Shown: positions 1-5,387, numbered from the stretch's first letter. The stretch is 5,387 bases of DNA from JANJUB01 sp040081075 (GCA_040081075.1 JBEBHJ010000097.1:1-5387), one strand, 5' to 3'. Made by a program: numbers and translations. Notes: a model not told the origin generated them from the sequence alone.

Positions 1-58
1 ATCTACAAGCACTTGATATTATTTGTATATATATAAATAATATCAAGTGCTTGTAGAT
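1..58. repeat. Near-perfect 58-bp palindrome (24-bp arms)
   Basis: Bases 1-24 and 35-58 are exact reverse complements of each other (24 of 24). The 10 bases between them (GTATATATAT) continue the symmetry except for one G/T opposition at 25/34, so the whole 58 bp is a palindrome with one mismatch and a TA-rich centre. No T-run follows the right arm, so it does not look like a rho-independent terminator for rightward transcription. The arm starts at the first base of the window, so the symmetry may extend to the left. Possible explanations are an assembly break at a palindrome, a hairpin (telomere-like) end, a recombinase or protein-binding site, or a terminator for genes to the left. The sequence structure is certain; the role is unknown. 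Confidence 0.95.
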
Positions 59-147
59 ATTTCATGGCCGACTAACTAGGTTTAGCATTTTTGGTAAGCA
101 TTTAAGGATGTCTTTTTGCAGAAATTTCGGTTCATTTTTGAATCGTT

Positions 148-197
148 TTAACTTGTACTAATGGAATGAGCGCCCACCGGGTTTACTACCAAGTTAA
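148..197. repeat. Imperfect inverted repeat around a GC-rich loop
   Basis: TTAACTTG at 148-155 is matched exactly by CAAGTTAA at 190-197. With one extra base and one mismatch the symmetry extends inward (TACTAA at 156-161 against TTACTAC at 183-189). The loop of about 21 bases is the most GC-rich patch of the intergenic region (GCGCCCACCGGG). There is no T-run on either side, so it is not a convincing terminator. It could be a binding site for a dimeric regulator or a structured 3' end. Confidence 0.5.
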
Positions 198-331
198 CTG
201 TATCTGAGCGACAAAGGGATTATGAGACACAATTACTAAATTAACCGTTCATATATAACAACCACTTACATCGCTTGCTACAGCAAAAGTCAATATCACA
301 CAGCTATATTCTAAGCCAATTATTTCACATC

Positions 332-359
332 ATGACACAAATTTGTCACAGCTTGTCAT
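332..359. promoter_or_regulatory. Cluster of TGTCA boxes, operator-like
   Basis: ATGACA at 332-337 and TGTCAT at 354-359 form an inverted pair. A second TTGTCA at 343-348 repeats the one at 353-358 ten bases away, about one helical turn. The centre also holds the exact 10-bp palindrome ACAAATTTGT at 337-346. Such helically phased boxes resemble an operator. The site lies about 170 bases downstream of the leftward operon's last stop and next to a weak rightward promoter-like sequence. There is no direct evidence for a regulator. Confidence 0.3.
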
Positions 360-371
360 ACACATTATAGC
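343..371 (+). promoter_or_regulatory. Weak rightward sigma-70-like promoter candidate
   Basis: TTGTCA at 343-348 matches five of six bases of the -35 consensus. It is followed after exactly 17 bases by TATAGC at 366-371, which matches four of six bases of the -10 consensus. A transcript from here would start near 378, meet the hairpin and T-run at 413-436, and if not stopped would run antisense into the end of the 878-codon gene. AT-rich DNA gives such matches by chance, so this is only a candidate. Confidence 0.2.
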
Positions 372-412
372 TTAACAAAATTGCTTCAAGAGGACTCGAT
401 TCTGCTCTTTTT

Positions 413-436
413 AATAGGTAACACCCACCTATTTTT
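413..436 (+). terminator. Small hairpin followed by T residues
   Basis: AATAGGT (413-419) pairs with ACCTATT (427-433) across a 7-base loop, and the run continues as T to 436, giving TTTTT partly inside the stem. This could be a weak terminator for rightward transcripts. Read leftward, the stem is followed by A residues rather than T, so it does not fit as an intrinsic terminator for the operon that ends at 531. The stem is short and AT-rich, so confidence is low. Confidence 0.25.
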
Positions 437-530
437 CAATGCAGTCATACAGTACGATGTCAGAGAAACCAGAAGCTCCTGCTTAAGGCAGTTATTGAGT
501 CTGAATCGTAACAAGGAAAGATTCGCTAGG

Positions 531-3167
531 CTAAATCCGGACGAGGCGCGCCATCGCCGAATCTAGCCCAAGCACCATGACAGTGGTCGTAACTGTCCAT
601 GAGCCCTCAGTTCGAGCAACAGCAACGTCGCCCGCATCAAGTGAGCGATTGAACCGCAAGTTATAGTCGTCAATTGCAGCAGGCTTGATGCCGATGATGG
701 CCCGAAATTTACAGGGGGGTATGGTAACCTGGATCGTGTTGCCTGGAGGCAGGCTCCCTAGGAATTGGCCTCCATAATCCTCTCCGTTTACGAGGAACAC
801 GTTTACGAGGTAATCTCTGGTGTTTCGGACCATAAAAGCGTTACCTACTTCAGGTGTAGTAGGAATAGGCATAACCATCGCCGTATCCATCGCCATCACA
901 CCGTCCGTATTGTAGGCCGTCAGTGTATAGTCCACAACCCTAGTCAGCGACGGGAGTCTGTCTATGACAAACTCATTAACTGGGTTGCAGGGATTCGCGT
1001 AAACACGATCTATGATCGCAGTTCCATCACGGGTGATAACAATCCGTGTCGCGTATTGCACGTTCCACTGGACAGAAATATTCGCTGGAGAACAAAGTCC
1101 AACAACCGACGGGTTGGTAAGGAAGCCACTGATAGACGGTTGTCGCGTCTCCACGATCACCATGAGCGGTGCGAATCCAATGAGTCCGCACTGGGCGAGA
1201 CTAAAACTATACATTCCAACTGGCAGTGGGGGAAAGTCGATTTGCAGGCGAACACCGGCTTCAAGTACGGTGATCATACCATTTACTTGCTGACCGTTTT
1301 CCTCGAGCACAGCTGCGAGGTGGTTTGAAACCTCGCCACCAAGGCAAGTACCCTCGACCATAAAGCGGATCGAATCACAGGTTAAAAACCTAGACGGTGA
1401 AATATTCGTGATTACTGGTGCCTGTACTATAGTCAAAGAGAACTGTGCGCTCTGATGATTCAAGGCGGAAATGGTCAGTTTTGCAAGTCCACATTGTGCC
1501 CCGATCATCTCAATATCGATATTCGAAGCCCCTTCATTGATGATCTCGTGGGCGTCTCCTACCCGTTCGGGGTGATCTGATGTGATAGTGATTACCACCC
1601 CTCCAGGTGGCGCTGGGCAGGAAATGCTGATGCGTAGGGTATACGGGATACCAGTCTCTACGCATAGATTGTCGCTTAAGCCTTGGGCTCTAAGAAGATG
1701 TAAACGCGTGATTGTGACGAAGCGCTCAACCAGCTGCCCGCAGAGCTGTCCATTAAGTCGGCTCTGTACCTGCAACTTGTAAGTTCTGCTCTCAGCTTCT
1801 TTAACACTTAGAGAACCTGAACTCGGTAGGGCCGTTTGGTAGAGCTGCCCATCTCGCCAGAGTCTGACAACAACCAGAGTAGCTGAATCACCGCACTTAG
1901 CAAGGGATGTGACCCAAGAGAGGTTTACCGCCGTACAGGCTTCAGCATCGAATGAAGTGGCACCATTTGGACCGTGGAAAGTATCGATATTCGGCTCGCC
2001 AATGAGGGAGAACCTCGCACCATAATGTGAACCAACCGAGTAGGGTAAACTAGGCAAAGGACTCCTTCCAAAGTACGGGCGACATTGCTCGCCTATCCCA
2101 TGCAACTGATTGATTACATCGGGATCGAACACATGAATCCAGTTAACGCTATAGCATCCAGCCTCGGAGCCAGCAGGAAGCGCCAATTGTATCTGTTGAG
2201 GAGCCCAAGCAATTACAACTGCTGCGCGATTGTTGATCGCAATAAAGGTGTATTGAGCCGCAAGATCTTGTTGCGAAGGAAAAGGCTTTCCTTGAGGTGA
2301 GGTAACTGTGATACTTGTAGCACCTTGTATGCACTGTTCTTTGGGAATTGCTGACTCAATCTCCGGGAATGTCCAGCCACCAAGACGCTGTAATAGCGGC
2401 CTGGCAGAATAAACGAGCTCGGTAAGGCAGACTTGGCGCTCGTCGATGCAAGGGATGTGAATTCCAATAGTTGGGGGCAGTCGACCGGGATCACCGAGCT
2501 GATTCAGTATTGAGGTAAAGTTGTGAGGTTCGTGGCCGTCAAGCACCTGTCTTCCCATATTGAGTGCGAATTCGATCACTCGCGCACGTGCTGCCCATCC
2601 ATTGATTGCTCCTTCGATCCAGCTAATGTACGGGTCAACCAGGCTCGCGGGCGTTGCTTTCTCAAACCCAATTTCCATATTTGGCCTGAGCTCTTCGGGT
2701 GATGCAGTCGGTACCCATCCCGATGCATACACTTGCGCAAGCTGTAATCCAGAGAAAATGAAGGTGAGCGGATTGGGAACGGCAAGACCACAGGGGATAT
2801 CTTGTGGGAATGGTATGCCGAGAAATAATCCATCTCGTCCCGATCCAGGTATATTTAACGGGATATGACGTGGCTCGTGAGAAATCGGTTCAAATGACCG
2901 GAGCATCTTTCGATTAGGTCCACCTGAGACACCTTCTAGGGAGTTTCCCAGTACCAGCTCCCCAAAGACCCGTAGGGCAGCGTGATCTCCTGCCGCAGTG
3001 ACAGACATAAGACCGACGTAGATTTCGAACTCGCGGATTGCGTTGTAAAGCAACGTGAGTTGGCCTGATTCGAAGCGCTTCTCCAACATGTTAAGTAATC
3101 CCACACCTTCTATCGACAATACGGAGGAGTCCTGTTCTGCACGCTTAATCTGATCAAGTTTCTTCAT
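531..3167 (-). CDS. Large protein with cysteine-bearing Ig-like repeats, unknown function
   Basis: This gene encodes 878 residues and no family was recognised for the N-terminal part. Residues 1-80 are rich in charged and hydrophobic residues and look mostly helical. Residues 80-390 form a mixed region with scattered cysteines (126, 240, 247, 279, 338, 362). Residues about 395-770 read as four successive beta-sandwich units of 90-100 residues, described as a separate feature. Residues 770-878 form a last beta-rich module (pattern VNVFLVNG, then GSLPPGN) with C819. There is no signal peptide, no transmembrane helix and no cell-wall anchor. The ATG lies one base after the stop of the cysteine-rich gene, and its AGG ribosome site is inside that gene's last codons, which implies translational coupling. 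As the last visible gene of the operon, the protein probably works with the cysteine-rich product. The Ig-like build suggests a structural, adhesive or binding role, which is inference only. The reading frame is intact. Confidence 0.9.
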   Translation of the reverse strand: MKKLDQIKRAEQDSSVLSIEGVGLLNMLEKRFESGQLTLLYNAIREFEIYVGLMSVTAAGDHAALRVFGELVLGNSLEGVSGGPNRKMLRSFEPISHEPRHIPLNIPGSGRDGLFLGIPFPQDIPCGLAVPNPLTFIFSGLQLAQVYASGWVPTASPEELRPNMEIGFEKATPASLVDPYISWIEGAINGWAARARVIEFALNMGRQVLDGHEPHNFTSILNQLGDPGRLPPTIGIHIPCIDERQVCLTELVYSARPLLQRLGGWTFPEIESAIPKEQCIQGATSITVTSPQGKPFPSQQDLAAQYTFIAINNRAAVVIAWAPQQIQLALPAGSEAGCYSVNWIHVFDPDVINQLHGIGEQCRPYFGRSPLPSLPYSVGSHYGARFSLIGEPNIDTFHGPNGATSFDAEACTAVNLSWVTSLAKCGDSATLVVVRLWRDGQLYQTALPSSGSLSVKEAESRTYKLQVQSRLNGQLCGQLVERFVTITRLHLLRAQGLSDNLCVETGIPYTLRISISCPAPPGGVVITITSDHPERVGDAHEIINEGASNIDIEMIGAQCGLAKLTISALNHQSAQFSLTIVQAPVITNISPSRFLTCDSIRFMVEGTCLGGEVSNHLAAVLEENGQQVNGMITVLEAGVRLQIDFPPLPVGMYSFSLAQCGLIGFAPLMVIVETRQPSISGFLTNPSVVGLCSPANISVQWNVQYATRIVITRDGTAIIDRVYANPCNPVNEFVIDRLPSLTRVVDYTLTAYNTDGVMAMDTAMVMPIPTTPEVGNAFMVRNTRDYLVNVFLVNGEDYGGQFLGSLPPGNTIQVTIPPCKFRAIIGIKPAAIDDYNLRFNRSLDAGDVAVARTEGSWTVTTTVMVLGLDSAMARLVRI
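867..1985 (-). repeat. Tandem Ig/TIG-like units encoded in the 878-residue protein
   Basis: About four diverged protein-level repeats are seen at residues ~395-488, 489-582, 583-672 and 676-767. Each unit starts with a cysteine in an early strand (C411 in AEACTAVNLSW, C502, C597, C692 in GLCSPANISVQW). The first three have another cysteine near the end in a similar setting (QLCGQLVERFVTI, AQCGLAKLTISA, AQCGLIGFAPLMV at C476, C559 and C660). The third unit opens with VITNISPSRF, like the start of bacterial IPT/TIG domains. The first and fourth have the Ig-like pattern of a Trp about 6-9 residues after the cysteine and a late Tyr in TYKLQV or DYTLTAY. The repeated early/late cysteine pair suggests an intradomain disulfide, as in Ig folds. 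Boundaries are estimates by eye. Confidence 0.55.
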
Positions 3168-3174
3168 TTTACCT
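3168..3174 (-). promoter_or_regulatory. Coupled ribosome binding site of the 878-codon gene
   Basis: On the minus strand the sequence reads GCAGGTAAAATG, with AGG four bases before the ATG and the stop TAA of the upstream gene between them. The AGG belongs to the last Cys-Arg codons of the cysteine-rich gene, so ribosomes finishing that gene can restart directly. This supports the chosen ATG. Confidence 0.6.
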
Positions 3175-4497
3175 GCATTGTCCCCTTACACTTATGGACA
3201 CACTGCCGGGCGGACAACAAATCATTCTTATTCCGGTGGGATCGGTGGGATCTTTGAATTGGGGGAGCCCACTGGCACAAATGGGATATCCATTATTAGG
3301 ACAAGTAAACCATGGCAACCCGGGGTTATTAGCCCGCCACGGCAACCACTCTTGAGTTACCGTCATGTTATTTACACAAATTCCACGTGCAAGCGGAGGT
3401 CCTAAGTTATTTCGCGGCCCACTGTCTCTTGCACAAACAATTGTATTGATGGGGCAAGTGCAGACCCCTGCAATACAAGATGCTCCAATCGCACAATCTT
3501 GATAACACCCTCCGCAATTATTAATGTCCGAGTTTGTATCTACGCACATACCGTTGCAGATGCGCATCCCCACTGGGCACTGGCACGAACCATTCACGCA
3601 GGATGTGCCACCAGTGCATGCATTGGTGCAATCGCCGCAGTGTTGCCGGTTCGATGCTGTGTTGACACATGTGCCATCGCAGCATTTCGTGCCAAGGGGA
3701 CAGCAGGTACCATTTCCACAGCACTCGCGCGCATCAGGACAGCATGCCGAACCCGATGTGCATGGACGCGAACCCGAAGGGCACTGACAAGTGCTGTCCA
3801 CGCAAGTTCTGCCCCCAGTGCATTCGTCGCCACAATCAGCACAGTTTTTGTTAGTACTAAGATGAGTTGGAACACACTCACAACATTTCTCATTGCCGAC
3901 AATAGGGCGATCGCAATTTCCGCAGTTGTCTTTTGTACAAATATCCGTACACTTTCCGTTGCAGCACATCTCCTTGAATGGATCGCACGGAACAGCGTCG
4001 CAGGTGCCACAGAAAAGCGTATCGGTTTGAAGGTCTGCGCAGTAACCATAGCAATCAGTAAGGGGGAATGGACATTCACAGGCACACGAAGCGGGGTTTC
4101 GAGCCATACGATAATCTGGACAAGCATCGCTTGGACACCGGCAAACGCACGCAACGGTATCCCACTCGGTCCCTGGAAAGCACGGAGTACCCGGATTTGT
4201 ATTTGGACATACGCAGTCACAATTGACGCGATCCCTAACCTGCCCCCCAGGGCAGGCAGAGAGGCATTGACCTTTGCAGGCAATTTCACCAGGCGCGCAA
4301 CAGCTCCATGCATTCCATGACGCGCCAAAGTAGATATCATTGGTACTTACTTTACCCGGTGCGCAGAAGCGCAAACGCTCGGCCCAGGGATTATAACGTC
4401 GTGGATCAAATTGCACGACATCAGATCGATCAATGAAGCCGAAAATACTAATATCAAATAACGCATTTTCAGCTGTGAAACGTGGCAGAGTGTTCAT
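3169..4497 (-). CDS. Cysteine-rich repeat protein with LPRFTAENAL N-terminus
   Basis: The 442-residue product has 68 cysteines (about 15%). Its start MNTLPRFTAENALFDIS is not a Sec signal peptide; similar LPxFTAE starts are, as I recall, seen in other cysteine-rich bacterial hypothetical proteins. Residues 1-65 are nearly cysteine-free with aromatic residues. Residues 82-142 hold three CXCXC-type units, and residues 149-349 about five larger CxGxC...NCGxC units with a CC-rich insert at 252-277. Residues 350-442 are a less regular tail with three Trp and C427-C428. ATG 4497 is preferred over an in-frame GTG at 4509 because GGGGA lies five bases upstream and the protein then begins at the motif. 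The gene follows the PatG-domain gene by 31 nt. Function is unknown: it could be a structural disulfide or metal-binding protein, or a substrate of the PatG-like protein. Similar proteins are often mislabelled in databases because of low-complexity matches. The frame is intact. Confidence 0.92.
   Translation of the reverse strand: MNTLPRFTAENALFDISIFGFIDRSDVVQFDPRRYNPWAERLRFCAPGKVSTNDIYFGASWNAWSCCAPGEIACKGQCLSACPGGQVRDRVNCDCVCPNTNPGTPCFPGTEWDTVACVCRCPSDACPDYRMARNPASCACECPFPLTDCYGYCADLQTDTLFCGTCDAVPCDPFKEMCCNGKCTDICTKDNCGNCDRPIVGNEKCCECVPTHLSTNKNCADCGDECTGGRTCVDSTCQCPSGSRPCTSGSACCPDARECCGNGTCCPLGTKCCDGTCVNTASNRQHCGDCTNACTGGTSCVNGSCQCPVGMRICNGMCVDTNSDINNCGGCYQDCAIGASCIAGVCTCPINTIVCARDSGPRNNLGPPLARGICVNNMTVTQEWLPWRANNPGLPWFTCPNNGYPICASGLPQFKDPTDPTGIRMICCPPGSVSISVRGQCR
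3451..4053 (-). repeat. CxGxC...NCGxC cysteine repeat array (about five units)
   Basis: Residues 149-349 of the cysteine-rich protein. The unit reads roughly CxGxCVDxxxDxxNCGxC followed by xxxCxxGxxCxxGxCxCP. Units begin near residues 149, 183, 208, 273 and 314. The last two are the most regular, with their CGxC motifs exactly 41 residues apart (C287 and C328). The unit near 183 is shortened, and the one at 208 is separated from the next by the CC-rich insert. This repeat style is known from large cysteine-rich proteins of myxobacteria and other large-genome bacteria. Confidence 0.8.
3667..3744 (-). repeat. Granulin-like CC-pair insert
   Basis: Residues 252-277 carry four cysteine pairs and one single cysteine, spaced CC-x5-CC-x4-CC-x5-CC-x3-C, including CCPLGTKCC. 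Paired cysteines at this spacing resemble the core of the eukaryotic granulin fold. The resemblance is in spacing only and the segment is about half of a full granulin module, so homology is not claimed. Confidence 0.4.
4072..4254 (-). repeat. Three CXCXC (C-x10-C-x-C-x-C-P) units
   Basis: Residues 82-142 of the cysteine-rich protein contain C82-x10-C93-x-C95-x-C97-P, C106-x10-C117-x-C119-x-C121-P and C126-x11-C138-x-C140-x-C142-P. This is the spacing of the CXCXC repeat known from the Balbiani ring 3 silk protein and the VEGF-C tail. It is distinct from the repeat type that follows it, so the protein is a mosaic of two cysteine modules. Confidence 0.75.
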
Positions 4498-4507
4498 CGT
4501 CGTCCCC
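4498..4507 (-). promoter_or_regulatory. Ribosome binding site deciding the start of the cysteine-rich gene
   Basis: On the minus strand GGGGA (bases 4507-4503) is followed by CGACG and then ATG at 4497. This five-base spacing fits the ATG. The in-frame GTG at 4509 overlaps the GGGGA itself and would have no upstream site of similar quality. Confidence 0.55.
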
Positions 4508-4528
4508 ACTAGTCGCTGCGGAATTACA

Positions 4529-5387
4529 TCAGTCGTAGATCTGTGTAAGAGGCGACGCTAGGAATGGAAATCGATCGGTCACGTCCACTACGCACTGATA
4601 TCGCTCGATGAGATCGGTGCGGCGACCACGTAGGTGAATCCGAATCGCTACTAGAGCTCGGTTTGTGCTTGGCCAGCGCCTCGAATCAATGCCAGTGAGC
4701 AACTTCTCTTCAGCATATGCGTTGGCAATATGGCGATAGAGCTGGGGGTATCGGAGTGCGAGGTAGTTAAGCGCCCGGTGTTCATCAGTGACGCCACGAT
4801 TATCGGAACGCCGTGTAAGCCGTAAAAAAATATCCCGTGCTGCGGTACGGAATATGTCCCCAGACTTCGCTTCCTTCGTAGCCTTACTGTCTCTGGGTGT
4901 ATCGATTGCAATGGCATCGAGGAACTCGTCCAGATTGAAGGTAAGATGGTGATCAATCCACACAGCTGGCAGACCGGAAGTCCCGCACGGAGACCCGGGC
5001 GGCGGCGACGCCACAACACCAATAATGGTTTGAACCGTACGCTCTGCGAGCTCTGAGGAGGGTAATGCCTCAACGAAGCGACGTGCATCGGCATCGTCAC
5101 GGCAAATAAGTGTAAAGGCTTCAACGTCACCTACAAAGAAAACCCAGCAAAGCTGTCGCGCTAGGTACGCGTTATTGGGATCCTTTAGAATCACACGTAG
5201 TCGGTCACCCTCAATTCCTCCGCTGAGAGCCTGGGCATCTGCGCCTAACTGTGCAAATTCCCGCTCGACCCCGTAATCTGGGAACTGTGGTATCAAGCGA
5301 CCAACCGCATAGACCCATCCACGGCTAGAGATCGGAGCGGAGGAAGGGGTTGTGCGGCCACTACATGAACATGTAGGACAATCACCC
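4529..5387 (-). CDS. PatG-type C-terminal domain protein (5' end outside window)
   Basis: The frame stays open to the right edge: 285 residues are visible and upstream codons lie beyond 5387. A TTG at 5296 could be mistaken for the start, but the conserved domain already begins before it (visible residues 23-47, GWVYAVGRLIPQFP then GVEREFAQL). Further conserved blocks are NNAYLARQLCWVFFV (71-85), GVTDEHRALNYLALRYP (198-214) and RRTDLIERYQCVVDVTDRF (255-273), with FPFL before the C-terminus. These match, from memory, the PatG-domain and PatG C-terminal families attached to the S8 protease/macrocyclase in cyanobactin pathways and also found in many non-cyanobactin proteins. The role of this domain is not settled. 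Just upstream is a cysteine-bearing linker CPTCSCSG (visible residues 3-10) and a Ser/Thr/Pro-rich stretch. The visible part holds no protease catalytic triad; whether a subtilisin domain precedes it cannot be seen. It is the first visible gene of the operon, 31 nt before the cysteine-rich gene. Confidence 0.85.
   Translation of the reverse strand, partial: GDCPTCSCSGRTTPSSAPISSRGWVYAVGRLIPQFPDYGVEREFAQLGADAQALSGGIEGDRLRVILKDPNNAYLARQLCWVFFVGDVEAFTLICRDDADARRFVEALPSSELAERTVQTIIGVVASPPPGSPCGTSGLPAVWIDHHLTFNLDEFLDAIAIDTPRDSKATKEAKSGDIFRTAARDIFLRLTRRSDNRGVTDEHRALNYLALRYPQLYRHIANAYAEEKLLTGIDSRRWPSTNRALVAIRIHLRGRRTDLIERYQCVVDVTDRFPFLASPLTQIYD

Larger units (their letters stand above)
59..530. other. 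AT-rich intergenic region, no gene seen
   Basis: This stretch lies downstream of the leftward operon and is clearly more AT-rich than the coding part. No reading frame here has a credible start, ribosome site and length. Short frames such as the 17-codon one starting at base 108 have a purine-rich stretch directly touching the ATG and no recognisable product. A TTG-started frame from 381 runs across the end of the 878-codon gene on the opposite strand and looks like chance. What can be seen are small symmetric elements (148-197, 332-359, 413-436), listed separately. No tRNA, rRNA, CRISPR array or insertion-sequence end was recognised. Confidence 0.7.

Noticed and set aside
108..161. 17-codon frame after AAGGA
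   Set aside because: The purine stretch touches the ATG with no spacing, and the peptide is too short and featureless to support.
148..199. Integron attC-like site
   Set aside because: The ends do not fit the RYYYAAC and GTTRRRY core sites, and no cassette structure or integrase is visible.
413..436. Intrinsic terminator for the leftward operon
   Set aside because: Read leftward, the stem is followed by A residues, not T, so it lacks the required U-tract for that direction.
381..566. 61-codon plus-strand frame starting with TTG
   Set aside because: Although AGAGGA lies nearby, it is inside the frame rather than before the start. The product has no recognisable feature, and its end overlaps the 878-codon gene antisense.
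765..1328. 187-codon plus-strand frame inside the Ig-repeat gene
   Set aside because: The translation is His/Arg-rich without a recognisable pattern, and it lies fully antisense to a well-supported coding frame.
3499..4340. Long open frames overlapping the cysteine-rich gene (273 codons on +, 248 codons on - in another frame)
   Set aside because: They are by-products of the repetitive Cys/Gly codons. Their translations are low-complexity Ala/Thr/Ile or Arg/Val-rich with no domain, while the Cys frame has ordered motifs, a ribosome site and operon spacing.
4651..5130. 159-codon minus-strand frame inside the PatG-domain gene
   Set aside because: It is out of frame with strongly conserved PatG blocks and shows no motif of its own.
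4529..5387. Classical cyanobactin biosynthesis locus
   Set aside because: Only the PatG-type C-terminal domain is seen. There is no short precursor peptide with recognition sequences, no PatA-like protease and no cyclodehydratase in the window.

Overview
The window holds one leftward (minus-strand) block of three adjacent genes, followed by about 530 bases of AT-rich non-coding DNA at the left end. Read in the direction of transcription (right to left) the genes are: (1) the 3' part of a gene whose product ends in a PatG-type domain, the C-terminal module known from cyanobactin maturation protease PatG and from many PatG-like proteins outside cyanobactin clusters; (2) a 442-residue protein with 68 cysteines arranged in several kinds of tandem repeat, starting with a motif LPRFTAENAL; (3) an 878-residue protein with an unrecognised N-terminal half and a chain of about four cysteine-bearing Ig-like or TIG-like beta-sandwich units. 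The gaps are 31 nt and 1 nt, so this is very probably one operon whose promoter lies beyond the right edge.

The organism is a bacterium with balanced coding GC. PatG-like domains together with very large cysteine-rich and Ig-repeat proteins suggest a large-genome multicellular lineage such as Ktedonobacteria (Chloroflexota), with Cyanobacteria or a related group as alternatives. This is an inference from gene content; nothing in the window fixes the taxon.

A possible reading of the system is that the PatG-type protein, perhaps with a protease domain encoded outside the window, acts on or assembles with the two downstream proteins. Neither of these has a recognisable Sec signal peptide although both look like extracytoplasmic, disulfide-rich proteins. 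The LPRFTAENAL start of the cysteine-rich protein is a candidate leader or targeting motif. No other cyanobactin enzyme and no short precursor peptide is visible, so a classical cyanobactin locus is not supported.

The left 530 bases contain a near-perfect 58-bp palindrome that begins exactly at base 1, a weaker spaced inverted repeat, a cluster of TGTCA boxes overlapping a weak rightward promoter-like sequence, and a small hairpin followed by T residues. I see no gene there and no convincing leftward terminator for the operon.
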